Notes under the pieces: model-generated
What the model was told of the DNA's origin: nothing
Seen by the model: only the letters and a program-made list of their open reading frames with translations
The model's database searches: none
In this document: positions 18,123 through 26,183 of the stretch, piece by piece
Layout: each line of letters starts with the position of its first letter
How positions within the stretch are numbered: position 1 is the first letter of the stretch
DNA from: Candidatus Rokuibacteriota bacterium
GTDB lineage: Bacteria; Methylomirabilota; Methylomirabilia; Rokubacteriales; CSP1-6
Direction of reading: 5' to 3'
Assembly (NCBI GenBank): GCA_003220615.1
Contig: QHTB01000139.1
Span: 1,983-65,982 of the forward strand
DNA length: 64,000 nucleotides
Made by a program: the position numbers and the translations under genes

Positions 18123-19216
18123 CACGAGCCCCAGACGCGTCGCGCCGTCTCGACGACGAGGCGGAGCTTGGCTTCCTGGTCGGCCGGCGTCAGCGGATTG
18201 CCGGGCGCCGTGCTGGCGAAGCCGCACTGCGGGCTCAGCGACAGCCGCGCAACGTCGATCAGCCGGCTGGCCTCGTCGATGCGCTTGGCGAGCGCGTCGG
18301 CCGATTCGAGGGCGGGCGTCTTGCTCGTGACCAGGCCGAGCACGACGTGGCGATCCCTGGGCACGAAGCGCAACGGTGCGAAGCTCCCGGCGCGCGGCGA
18401 ATCGTACTCGAGGAAGAACGCATCGACGGCGAGCCCGGTGAAAATCCGCTCGGCCACGGCGTCGTAGCCACCCTCGCCGATCCACTTGCCCTGGTTGTTC
18501 CCGCGGCAGAGGTGGATGCCGACCGTCATGCCGGCGGGCCGGTCGCGGAGCGCATCGTTGACGAGGCTCACGTAGCGGCCCACCATCGCGTCGGGATCGT
18601 GGCCGCGCCGCCGGAACCCGTCGCGGAACTTCGCGTCACACAGCAGCGGGAACGAGACGTCGTCGAGCTGGACGTAGGTCGCCCCGCGCGCGCCGAGATC
18701 CGCCAGCTCGTCGCGGTAGATGCCGGCGACGTCCGCGAAGAACTCCTCCACGTCGGGATATGCGCGCTCGGAGACGCCCTCACGCCACCGAAACGCGTGC
18801 TGCGAGCAGGGGCTCGGCAGGGTGACCTTCGGCGTGCGCGTCGTCAGGCCGCGCACGAACTCGAACTCGTCGGTGGCGATGCCGTGCCTCCGCGCGAGCT
18901 TCCCGGTCACCACGGGCGTGCGATACGTCATCGCGCCGCCCCGCGCGTCCTGGAAGGTGATCTCGGCGTCCATCTCGGTGAAGCCGCTCACCGCGGCCGG
19001 GAAATGTCCGAAGTAGATGACGCGGCGATACTCGCCGTCGGTGATGACCTCGAGGCCGACGCGCTCCTGGAGAGCCACCGCGTCCCGGATGAAGCGATCC
19101 TCGGTGTCGCGAAGGGCCTGAGCGGAAAGACTGCCGCCGTCGAATTCGCGGCGGGCCGCCAGCAGGGCCGCAGGCCGGAGGAGGCTGCCGATGTGCTCGG
19201 CCCGGAACGGCCTCAT
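18122..19216 (-). CDS. MetE-like (cobalamin-independent methionine synthase C-terminal) protein
   Basis: A 364-residue protein with only the catalytic C-terminal barrel of MetE; full MetE is about 750 residues. Zinc/homocysteine-site features: FRAEHIGSLLRP at the start, ITDGEYRRVIYFGHFPAAVS, YVQLDDVSF, GIHLCRGNNQGKW (His and Cys ligands), FFLEYDSPRAGSF and LSPQCGFASTAPGNPLTP with the final Cys. It should transfer a methyl group to or from a thiol, but the acceptor may not be homocysteine. It is divergent from the MOSC gene and overlaps the nitroreductase downstream. Confidence 0.85.
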   Translation of the reverse strand: MRPFRAEHIGSLLRPAALLAARREFDGGSLSAQALRDTEDRFIRDAVALQERVGLEVITDGEYRRVIYFGHFPAAVSGFTEMDAEITFQDARGGAMTYRTPVVTGKLARRHGIATDEFEFVRGLTTRTPKVTLPSPCSQHAFRWREGVSERAYPDVEEFFADVAGIYRDELADLGARGATYVQLDDVSFPLLCDAKFRDGFRRRGHDPDAMVGRYVSLVNDALRDRPAGMTVGIHLCRGNNQGKWIGEGGYDAVAERIFTGLAVDAFFLEYDSPRAGSFAPLRFVPRDRHVVLGLVTSKTPALESADALAKRIDEASRLIDVARLSLSPQCGFASTAPGNPLTPADQEAKLRLVVETARRVWGS

Positions 19217-19235
19217 GGCGCCGGATCATAGCGTA

Positions 19236-19241
19236 TATACT
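19236..19241 (+). promoter_or_regulatory. -10 element TATACT, seven bases from the ATG
   Basis: TATACT ends seven bases before ATG 19249, within the 32-base gap between divergent genes. A start site at normal distance would coincide with the A of the ATG, so the MOSC message is probably leaderless; no Shine-Dalgarno sequence is present between the two. Confidence 0.5.
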
Positions 19242-19248
19242 TCGCGCC

Positions 19249-19743
19249 ATGTGGCAGGGCAGCGTGCTTTCGATCCACATCGCGCCGGCGGCGTCGGCAC
19301 CGATGGTCACGCTCGCGGAAGTCCGCGCGCTTCCGGGCCGCGGGCTCGACGGTGACCGCTACGCGCTCGGCACCGGCCACTACTCGGCGCGTCCGAGCGC
19401 CGGCGGCCGCGAGGTCACATTGATCGAGATGGAGTCGGTCGAGGCGCTCGAGCACGGCATTGTCAACGCCGCCGGTGAGCGCCTGGGTATCAAGCTCACG
19501 GCGGCCGAGACCCGGCGCAACATCGCGACCTCCGGTGTTCCGCTCAATCACCTCGTGGACCGCACGTTCCAGGTCGGCACGGTGCGCATGCGCGGCACGC
19601 GTCTCTGCGAGCCGTGCCAGTACCTCGAAGGCCTCACCGCACGGCCTCGGCTGATGAGCGGCCTCCTCCACCGCGGCGGGCTGCGCGCCCAGATCCTGAC
19701 CGAAGGCCTGATCCGCGTCGGCGACGTCGTCCGCCCCGCCTGA
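19249..19743 (+). CDS. MOSC-domain protein
   Basis: A 164-residue single MOSC domain. It shows the family's start (SIHIAPAASAPMVTLAEVRA), LPGRGLDGDRYALGTGHYS, VTLIEMESVEAL, RRNIATSGVPLNHLVDRTF and the conserved cysteine segment RLCEPCQYLEG. MOSC domains bind molybdenum cofactor and hand over or use the metal sulfur centre. Stand-alone proteins of this type are possible carriers for Mo enzymes, and a CoxL-type Mo enzyme is encoded further on at 38200. Expressed from its own promoter. Confidence 0.88.
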   Translation: MWQGSVLSIHIAPAASAPMVTLAEVRALPGRGLDGDRYALGTGHYSARPSAGGREVTLIEMESVEALEHGIVNAAGERLGIKLTAAETRRNIATSGVPLNHLVDRTFQVGTVRMRGTRLCEPCQYLEGLTARPRLMSGLLHRGGLRAQILTEGLIRVGDVVRPA

Positions 19744-19759
19744 TCGCTCGACCCGGTCG

Positions 19760-19765
19760 TATAAT
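19760..19765 (+). promoter_or_regulatory. -10 element TATAAT of the 19.8-28.4 kb operon
   Basis: A perfect TATAAT lies 17 bases after the MOSC stop and 29 bases before ATG 19795. The leader that would result carries GAGGTGA at the right distance for ribosome binding. No clear -35 was seen. It probably drives the following ten-gene run. Confidence 0.5.
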
Positions 19766-19794
19766 CGCGCCAGCACTGCGCCGAGGTGAGCGCC

Positions 19795-20478
19795 ATGAGC
19801 CCAGCGAGCGCGTTCCGCCAGCAACTGGAAGCCGCCGTCAACGCCCGCCACAGCCGCATGAACCCGTTCACGGAGAAGTGGGTGAAGGGCGAGCTCACGC
19901 GGCCTCAGCTCGGCGCCTGGGCGGCCCAGCACTACCAGTACGTCTCGCAGTTCCCGCGCTGGTGTGCCGCCGTCTACGCGGAATGTCCGTACCCCGACGC
20001 GCGTGACTTCCTGCTGGAGAACATCGTCGAGGAGGAATCCGGCGTGAAGCACGTCGATCTCCTCATCCGCTTCGCCGAGGCGTGTGGCGTGGGCCGGGCC
20101 GAGGTGGAGCGCACGGTCCAGCTCCCGACCACGCGCGCGCTGACCGCCTGGTGCTACGAGATGGCCCACAAGCCGTTCACCGAAGCCGCGGCCGGGCTCC
20201 TGGTCGGCCTCGAGTCTCAGGTGCCGGGCATCTATCGTCGCAACCTGCCGCCACTCAAGCCGCTCTACGGCTTCAGCGATCACGAGATCGAGTTCTTCGC
20301 GGTGCACATCGAGGCCGACGAGGTTCACGGTGAGCGCGGGTACGAGATCGTCGAGACGTACTCGAAGACTGCCGAGCAGCGTGAGCGCGCCGTGGACGCC
20401 GTCCGTCAGGCGACGGAGATGCGCTGGCAGTACATGACGGGACTCCATCGCGCCCATGTCCTCAAGGAGGACACATGA
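19795..20478 (+). CDS. PqqC/TenA-like (heme-oxygenase fold) protein
   Basis: A 227-residue all-helical protein; ATG 19795 is preferred because GAGGTGA stands six bases before it. Features: RHSRMNPFTEKWVKGELTRP, AWAAQHYQYVSQFPRWCAAV, NIVEEESGVKHVDLLIRFAE and HIEADEVHGERGYEIV, with His/Glu residues placed as in iron-containing redox enzymes of this superfamily. It could be an oxygen-using di-iron or cofactor-free oxidase. It is followed by a Rieske ferredoxin and a GlcG-like protein, suggesting that the three form an oxidation unit. Confidence 0.82.
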   Translation: MSPASAFRQQLEAAVNARHSRMNPFTEKWVKGELTRPQLGAWAAQHYQYVSQFPRWCAAVYAECPYPDARDFLLENIVEEESGVKHVDLLIRFAEACGVGRAEVERTVQLPTTRALTAWCYEMAHKPFTEAAAGLLVGLESQVPGIYRRNLPPLKPLYGFSDHEIEFFAVHIEADEVHGERGYEIVETYSKTAEQRERAVDAVRQATEMRWQYMTGLHRAHVLKEDT

Positions 20479-20506
20479 TCGATCCTCAAAGAGGACGCGT
20501 GAGCTG

Positions 20507-20815
20507 ATGGCCGAGGTCCGCGTGGCGAGCCTGGCCGACCTCGCCCCGGGTCAGCCAGTGCGCGCGGAGGCAGCGGGCGCCGCGATCGTCCTCGCTCGCG
20601 TGGGCGATCAGGTGTTCGCGTGCGGCGACACCTGCGCCCACAAGGGCGGCCCGCTCTCCGGCGGCAGGCTCACGGGCGCGCGGCTCGCCTGTCCCTGGCA
20701 CGGCTGGATGTACGACGTCCGCACCGGCGAATGCGTCTTCCCGGGTCGCGGCGCTCGTGTCCCGACCTATCCCGTTCGCATCGAGGCCGACGAGGTCTTC
20801 GTCGAGTGCCCCTGA
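20507..20815 (+). CDS. Rieske [2Fe-2S] ferredoxin
   Basis: A 102-residue small Rieske protein. The cluster ligands are both present: CAHKGGPLSG and CPWHGWMYD, separated by the usual loop. It resembles ferredoxin components of ring-hydroxylating dioxygenases and NirD-type proteins. The start at ATG 20507 follows an imperfect duplication of a 24-base segment (copies at 20459 and 20483, each holding a GAGGAC-type ribosome-binding site), of which the second serves this gene. No Rieske oxygenase lies nearby, so its electron acceptor may be the upstream helical oxidase. Confidence 0.88.
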   Translation: MAEVRVASLADLAPGQPVRAEAAGAAIVLARVGDQVFACGDTCAHKGGPLSGGRLTGARLACPWHGWMYDVRTGECVFPGRGARVPTYPVRIEADEVFVECP

Positions 20816-21228
20816 CGCTGAAGCACGCGCGCGAGTGCATCGAGCGGGGCATCGCCAAGGCCCACGCGCTCGGCTTCAACGTGGCCATCGCGATCGTCGA
20901 CGAGAGCGGGCACCTGGTGATCTGTGAGCGGATGGACGGCGCGCTCTGGGTCACGCCCGAAATCGCGCGGGCCAAGGCCAACGCCGCGGCTGGCTTTCAG
21001 GCCACCACGCTCGACCTCGAGGAGCGCTTCAGCAAGCGCATGCTCTTCGCCGACAACGTGGCCACGCTCGGCGACTATCGCTTCGTCTTCGGCAAGGGCG
21101 GCGTGCCGATCGTGGAGCACGGCCACGTCGTCGGCGCCGTCGGTGTCAGCGGCGCCGTCCCCGCCGAGAACGACCACACGATCGCCGACGCAGCGGCCGG
21201 CCACCCGACACTTTCGAAGAGCCACTGA
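20806..21228 (+). CDS. GlcG/HbpS-family (heme-binding-like) protein
   Basis: A 140-residue protein, start GTG 20806 overlapping the Rieske gene by ten bases. Family motifs are present: LKHARECIERGIAKAHALGF, NVAIAIVDESGHLVICERMD, AKANAAAGFQATTLDLEE and GKGGVPIVEHGHVVGAVGVS followed by GAVPAENDHTIADAA. HbpS binds heme in Streptomyces and GlcG is found in the glycolate locus; function elsewhere is unclear. The neighbouring Rieske and heme-oxygenase-fold proteins make a redox or heme role plausible. Confidence 0.85.
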   Translation: MPLTLKHARECIERGIAKAHALGFNVAIAIVDESGHLVICERMDGALWVTPEIARAKANAAAGFQATTLDLEERFSKRMLFADNVATLGDYRFVFGKGGVPIVEHGHVVGAVGVSGAVPAENDHTIADAAAGHPTLSKSH

Positions 21229-21235
21229 CACGAGC

Positions 21236-21391
21236 ATGAAATTCGAGGTCGAGGTCGCCCAGGACGACACCGGCCAGTGGCTGGCGACCGCCATCGAGTA
21301 CCAGGTGAGCGCCACCGGCCGCACCGAAAAGGAAGCGCTGGCCCGGGTCATGGAGGCGCTGGCCGCTCACATCAAGAAGGCCGCGAAGTGA
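21236..21391 (+). CDS. HicB-like small protein
   Basis: A 51-residue protein (MKFEVEVAQDDTGQWLATAI, ending AALAAHIKKAAK). It has the partial RNase H-fold layout of HicB antitoxins: strand, DDTG-WLA turn, EYQVSATGRTEKEALARV helix. No HicA toxin gene is beside it, and there is no DNA-binding tail. The stop overlaps the CoA-transferase start (GTGA), so it is translated as part of the metabolic operon. It is more likely a domesticated HicB-fold protein than half of a toxin pair. Confidence 0.68.
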   Translation: MKFEVEVAQDDTGQWLATAIEYQVSATGRTEKEALARVMEALAAHIKKAAK

Positions 21392-22572
21392 GCCGCGCGC
21401 TCGAGGGCCTGCGGGTCATCGACTGCTCGCGGCTCATCGCCGGTGGCGTGCTGGCCACGGTGCTCGCCGATCACGGCGCCGACGTCGTCAAGGTCGAGAA
21501 CCCGCGTGGCGGCGATCCGCTGCGCACGTGGCTGGGCGACCGCGGCCAGCTCTGGTGGAAGGTCTACGCGCGCGGCAAGCGGTCGGTGACGCTCAACCTC
21601 ACGAACCCGCGAGGCCAGGATCTGCTGAAGCGCCTCATCCGCGACGCCGACGTCTTCATCGAGAATTTCGTCCCCGGCACGCTGGAGAAGTGGGGCCTGG
21701 GCCCCGACGTCCTGCTCGGCCTCAATCGGCGGCTCATCGTCGCTCGCGTCTCGGGTTGGGGCCAGGACGGTCCGTATCGCGATCGGCCCGGCTTCGGCAC
21801 GATGGTGGAAGCCATGAGCGGGTTCGCCATCACCACCGGTCAGGCCGAGGGCCCGCCGACGCTGCCGTCGTTCCCGATGGCCGACATGGTGGCGGCCCTG
21901 GCGGGCGCGTCCGCCGTGCTGGCGGCGCTTCGTCACCGTGATCAGGTCTCCGGCGTTGGCCAGGTCGTCGACATCTCGCTCTACGAGCCGCTGCTCGCGC
22001 TGCTCGGCCCAGACGCGGCGCGCCACGCGATCGACGGTACCGTGCGCACGCGCCAGGGCAACCGCAGCGACAACGCGAGCCCGCGCGGCACCTATCGGAC
22101 GCGCGACGGCAAGTGGGTCGCGCTCTCGGCGTCCACGCCGGCGTCGGCCGCCGCGCTCTTCAAGAACCTCGGCCTCGGTCATCTCCTCGACGATCCGCGC
22201 TTCGCCACCAACGATTCGCGGGTCGCCAACAACGACCTCGTCGATGAGGCTCTGACCGGGGCGATCGGCGCGCGCACCCTCGCGGAGATGCAGCAGCTCT
22301 TCGAGGCGAGCGATCTGACGGCCAGTCCCATCTACGACATCGCCGACATCGCCAAGGACCCGCACGTGATCGCCCGCGGCATCCTGCTCGACGTGCCCGA
22401 CCCCGAACTCGGCGCGGTCAGGATGGTCGCGCCGACGCCGCGGCTCGCCGACACGCCGGCCGCCGTCGCATGGGCGGGCCCGGCCCTCGGCGCTCACAAC
22501 CAGCTCGTGTACGGCGCGCTCGGCCTCTCGTCGGCCGAGATCAGCGCGCTCGCACGCGAAGGAGTGATCTGA
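21388..22572 (+). CDS. CaiB/BaiF-type CoA transferase
   Basis: A 394-residue family III CoA transferase from GTG 21388. Features: LEGLRVIDCSRLIAGGVLAT, LADHGADVVKVENPRGGDPL, GKRSVTLNLTNPRGQDLLKR and ISGWGQDGPYRDRPGF-like segment (here VSGWGQDGPYRDRPGFGTMV). The aspartate that carries the acyl group in characterised enzymes is expected shortly after this point; here the stretch reads GFGTMVEAMSGF with no Asp. A missing nucleophile may mark a subfamily with altered chemistry or an alignment shift. It should activate an organic acid as its CoA ester. Confidence 0.85.
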   Translation: MSRALEGLRVIDCSRLIAGGVLATVLADHGADVVKVENPRGGDPLRTWLGDRGQLWWKVYARGKRSVTLNLTNPRGQDLLKRLIRDADVFIENFVPGTLEKWGLGPDVLLGLNRRLIVARVSGWGQDGPYRDRPGFGTMVEAMSGFAITTGQAEGPPTLPSFPMADMVAALAGASAVLAALRHRDQVSGVGQVVDISLYEPLLALLGPDAARHAIDGTVRTRQGNRSDNASPRGTYRTRDGKWVALSASTPASAAALFKNLGLGHLLDDPRFATNDSRVANNDLVDEALTGAIGARTLAEMQQLFEASDLTASPIYDIADIAKDPHVIARGILLDVPDPELGAVRMVAPTPRLADTPAAVAWAGPALGAHNQLVYGALGLSSAEISALAREGVI

Positions 22573-22574
22573 CC

Positions 22575-23414
22575 GTGGTGCTCGCCTTCGTCCTGCTCGT
22601 CCTGCTCGCGCTCCCGTCGGCCGTGGCCGCCCAGTACACGGGGCCCTTGATCGACGCACATTCGCACGTCCCCAACGCCACCGCCATCAACGCCTACGCC
22701 GCGGCGGCCAAGCGCCACAACGTCAGCAAGGTGCTGCTGCTGGGCGTGGGAGGCGTTCAGAAGAACGACTCCGCGTGGATCACCGACGCCCAGAAGAAAT
22801 ATCCCGACCTCGTGATCGCCGGCGCGCCAGTCGCCGAGCCGGCCGCCGTCGACGGCCTCGAGAGCGAGATCGACCGGCTCGGCGCGCGCGCGCTCGGCGA
22901 GGTGCACGTCCGCCAGCTCTCGCGGAAGATCGACCGTGATCCGAGCGGGCCGGAGTTCCAGAAGCTCCTCGAGATCGCCGCCAAGCGGAAGCTTCCCGTC
23001 GTGATCCACGACGACCTCGACGTCCGCGCCACCGAGCGCCTGGACCGCGCGCTCACGGCCCGGCCCGACGCGACGATCATCCTGGCCCACGCGGGAGAAT
23101 CGGCGCCGCCGCGCATCGAATCGCTGCTCGGTCGCCACCCGAATCTGATGGTGGATCTCTCGGGCATGCACTTCCAGCGCAAGCCTCCGCTGGCCACGGA
23201 GACCGGTCCCATCGATCCGACCTGGAAGGCGCTGATCGAGAAAATGCCTGACCGCTTTCTCTTCGGCGTCGACGTGTGGGCGCCGCGGCTGTTCGAGCCG
23301 GCCATGCTCGATCGCCTCATGACGTGGGCGCGGCGCGTGCTCGGGGAGCTCAAGCCGGACGTGGCCGAGAAGGTCGCCTACACGAACGCCGCGACGCTGC
23401 TCGGCGTCAAGTAA
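22575..23414 (+). CDS. Secreted amidohydrolase-like protein
   Basis: A 279-residue protein starting at GTG 22575 (or 22578) with a signal peptide (VVLAFVLLVLLALPSAVAAQ). The mature part begins with a metal site LIDAHSHVPN (HxH), followed by a TIM-barrel layout: KLPVVIHDDLD, IILAHAGESAPP, NLMVDLSGMHF and a late FLFGVDVWAPRLFEP with the catalytic Asp. It belongs to the amidohydrolase_2/TatD-like group. An exported enzyme in an otherwise cytoplasmic CoA operon is noteworthy; it may release a substrate acid in the periplasm. Confidence 0.8.
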   Translation: MVLAFVLLVLLALPSAVAAQYTGPLIDAHSHVPNATAINAYAAAAKRHNVSKVLLLGVGGVQKNDSAWITDAQKKYPDLVIAGAPVAEPAAVDGLESEIDRLGARALGEVHVRQLSRKIDRDPSGPEFQKLLEIAAKRKLPVVIHDDLDVRATERLDRALTARPDATIILAHAGESAPPRIESLLGRHPNLMVDLSGMHFQRKPPLATETGPIDPTWKALIEKMPDRFLFGVDVWAPRLFEPAMLDRLMTWARRVLGELKPDVAEKVAYTNAATLLGVK

Positions 23415-23421
23415 GCGGGCT

Positions 23422-25074
23422 GTGATCGGCGGCAATCCATTCGAGACCGCCACCGCCGCGGACCTCGTCGACGCGGTCGCGGTGCGACATCCCGCCCGCG
23501 AGGCGATCGTCTTCGCCGACGAGCGCGTGACGTTCGGCGAGCTCCGCGACCGCTCGCGTCGGCTGGCGCGAGGGCTGGCCGCCATCGGGATCCGCCGCGG
23601 CGACAAGGTGGGCATCTGGCTGCCCAACCGGCCGGCGTGGTTCGTCGCCCAGCTCGCCTGCGCGCGGCTCGGCGCCGTGGTCGTCGCCTTGAATCCGCGC
23701 TACCGCGGTCACGAGCTCACCTACATCCTCGGCCAGTCCGGGGCGAGCGCGCTGCTGCTGACCGATCACCTCGGCGGGATCGATTACTTCGAGACGCTCG
23801 CCGACGTGCTGCCGAACCTCGCGCAGGCGATCCCGGGTGAGATCGACGACATCCGATTCCCGAATCTCCGTCACGTGATCGTGGACGCCGACGACGAGTA
23901 CCCCGGCTGCGTTCGCCTGCGTGACGTATTCGACGCTGGGAACGAGGCGACGGCCGGTCACGGCCCCGCTCTGACTGCCGACGACGTCTTCACGCTACTG
24001 TACACGTCGGGGACGACGTCGTTTCCCAAGGGCGCGATGATCTCGCACGAGAACTGCGTGCCCCACGCGTGGAACGTCGCCGAGGTGCTGCGCCTCACTC
24101 CCGACGACCGGGTCCTGCACGCGTTGCCCGCGGCCGGCACGTGGGGTGGCGTCAACATCCCGCTCTCCACGTGGTCGCACGGCGCCTGCGTGGTCCTCAT
24201 GGACGTGTTCGACCCCGGCCGCGCGCTGTGGCTGGTGGAGCGCGAGCGGTGCACGGTGTGGAACTGTGTCGATCAGATGGCGCGCGCCGTCCTCGACTCT
24301 CCCGAGCTCGATCGCTACGATCGCTCATCGCTCCGCACCGGCGCGTTCGCCGCCGTCGGTGGTGGCGGCCACGGGATGTTCGAGGCGGTCGTCGAGCGCA
24401 TGGCCATTCCCCTCGCCTACCAGCCGTACGGGATGACCGAGGTCAACGCGATGGCGCTCGTCCACGACCTCGACGAGCCGGCAGCATTACGCGCCGTGCC
24501 CGGGATTCACACGGTGCCCGGCCTCGACGTCCGCATCGCGCACCCCGAGACCGGTGCGCGCTGCCGCGCCGGCGAAGAGGGCGAGCTGCAATTTCGCGGT
24601 CCACGCGTCACGCGCGGCTACTGGGAGAAGCCCGAGGAGACGGCGAAGGCATTCACCGACGACGGCTGGTTCAGGTCGGGCGATCTCGGCGTCGTGAACG
24701 ACGCCGGCCACGTCATCTTCAAGAGCCGGCTCCGGGAAGTCCTGCGCATCAGCCACCACATGGTGTCGCCCGGCGAGATCGAGGCGTTCCTGATGTCGCA
24801 TCCCGACGTGGACCAGGCCTTCGTCGTCGGCATCCCCGACGCTCGCAGCAACGAGGCGGCCGCCGCTTACGTCATCGTGAAGGAGGGCGCGCGCGTGACC
24901 GAGACGGCTTTGGCCGACTTCTGCCGGGGAAAGATCGCCTCGTTCAAGATTCCCCGCCTGATCCGCTTCGTGAAGGACGTCCCGCGCACCCCCGGGCCCC
25001 ACGGGGACAAGGTGCAGCGCGGCCGCCTGCGCGAGCAGGCGATCGCCGAGCTCGAGCGTGGAGGAAGGTCATGA
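23422..25074 (+). CDS. AMP-forming acyl-CoA synthetase
   Basis: A 550-residue ANL-family ligase from GTG 23422. The AMP-binding loop is LLYTSGTTSFPKGAMISHEN, followed by AYQPYGMTEVNAMALV, GWFRSGDLGVVNDAGHVIFK and RLREVLRISHHMVSPGEIEA; the C-terminal lysine appears in PHGDKVQRGRLRE. CaiC-like layout. It should adenylate an organic acid and transfer it to CoA. It overlaps the nitronate monooxygenase gene by four bases and, with the CoA transferase and CCR homologue, points to catabolism of an unusual carboxylic acid. Confidence 0.9.
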   Translation: MIGGNPFETATAADLVDAVAVRHPAREAIVFADERVTFGELRDRSRRLARGLAAIGIRRGDKVGIWLPNRPAWFVAQLACARLGAVVVALNPRYRGHELTYILGQSGASALLLTDHLGGIDYFETLADVLPNLAQAIPGEIDDIRFPNLRHVIVDADDEYPGCVRLRDVFDAGNEATAGHGPALTADDVFTLLYTSGTTSFPKGAMISHENCVPHAWNVAEVLRLTPDDRVLHALPAAGTWGGVNIPLSTWSHGACVVLMDVFDPGRALWLVERERCTVWNCVDQMARAVLDSPELDRYDRSSLRTGAFAAVGGGGHGMFEAVVERMAIPLAYQPYGMTEVNAMALVHDLDEPAALRAVPGIHTVPGLDVRIAHPETGARCRAGEEGELQFRGPRVTRGYWEKPEETAKAFTDDGWFRSGDLGVVNDAGHVIFKSRLREVLRISHHMVSPGEIEAFLMSHPDVDQAFVVGIPDARSNEAAAAYVIVKEGARVTETALADFCRGKIASFKIPRLIRFVKDVPRTPGPHGDKVQRGRLREQAIAELERGGRS

Positions 25075-26183
25075 GCCTGCGGACGCGTCTCTGCTCGCTG
25101 CTCGGCATCGAGCACCCGATCCTCCAGTCGGGCATGGGTGGCGTGGCCGGTCCCGAGCTGGTGGCGGAGGTGTGCAGCGCGGGCGGCCTTGGAATCCTGG
25201 CCGGACTGAACGTGCCCGCCGGCGATCTTCAGAAGGCGATGCGCCGGGTGCGCGAGCTGACCAACCGGCCGTTCGGCGTGAACCTGTGGCTGCACAGCGG
25301 CCTGCGCCCGCCCATCGATCCGGCGACGATCCCTGACGCCACGCTGGACCAGGCTCAGCGCGTGCTGAACCAGTTCCGTTCGCGGCTGGGAGCGCGCTCC
25401 GTCGTCGAGCGTCCGCCCCGCGGCCCGGATCTGGTCGCCGAGGCGTTCGAGGTGATCCTCGAGGAGCGGCCGGCCGTCTTCTCGTCGGCGCTCGGCTTCG
25501 ACGCGACGATGATCGAGCGCTGCCACGAGCGCGGGATCAAGGCCATGACGATGGCGACGACCGTGGAGGACGCGCGCACGATGGCGGCGGCCGGCGCCGA
25601 CGTCATCGTCGCTCAGGGCGGCGAGGCCGGCGGCCATCGCTCGGTCGACGGCAAGCCGGCGTCGCCCGAGAGCGCCAGCGTCGGCACGATCGTGCTGGTC
25701 CCGCAAGTGGTGGAGGCGGTCCGCGTCCCGGTGGTGGCGGCGGGTGGAATCGCCGACGGCCGGGGCCTCGTCGCCGCGCTCGCGCTCGGCGCCAGCGGCA
25801 TCCTGCTCGGCACCCGCTTCGTCGCCACCCGCGAGTCCATGGCCGCCGAGATCTACAAGAAGCGCGTGCTGGAGAGCGACAGCACGGCCACGACGCTGAC
25901 CGACACGATCAGCGGCCTGTGGGCGCGCGCGTTGCGCAACCGGTTCACCGAGGAGTATCGCGCGTCGGGCGCGCCCGTCTTGCCGCCGCACGTCCAGCGG
26001 GTCGCCGCCGGCGACGTCTACCAGGCATCGCTCAAGAACCAGGATCCCGATTACTATCCGATGATGACGGGCCAGAGCACGGGGCTCATCCACGACCTGC
26101 CCGGCGCCGCCGAGGTCGTGGGGACGATCGTGCGCGAGGCGCAGGGCGTGCTCGAGCGCCTGCGCCGGGGAGATCTCTCGTGA
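25071..26183 (+). CDS. Nitronate monooxygenase (2-nitropropane dioxygenase-like)
   Basis: A 370-residue FMN TIM barrel, start ATG 25071 overlapping the previous stop (ATGA). Motifs: GIEHPILQSGMGGVAGPELV, SAGGLGILAGLNVPAGDLQK, DVIVAQGGEAGGHRS and VPVVAAGGIADGRGLVAALA followed by GASGILLGTRFVATRES, all typical of class I nitronate monooxygenases and enoyl reductase-like relatives. The catalytic His is expected in GGEAGGHRS. It could oxidise a nitronate or act as a flavin enoyl-type enzyme. Next gene overlaps by four bases. Confidence 0.88.
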   Translation: MSLRTRLCSLLGIEHPILQSGMGGVAGPELVAEVCSAGGLGILAGLNVPAGDLQKAMRRVRELTNRPFGVNLWLHSGLRPPIDPATIPDATLDQAQRVLNQFRSRLGARSVVERPPRGPDLVAEAFEVILEERPAVFSSALGFDATMIERCHERGIKAMTMATTVEDARTMAAAGADVIVAQGGEAGGHRSVDGKPASPESASVGTIVLVPQVVEAVRVPVVAAGGIADGRGLVAALALGASGILLGTRFVATRESMAAEIYKKRVLESDSTATTLTDTISGLWARALRNRFTEEYRASGAPVLPPHVQRVAAGDVYQASLKNQDPDYYPMMTGQSTGLIHDLPGAAEVVGTIVREAQGVLERLRRGDLS

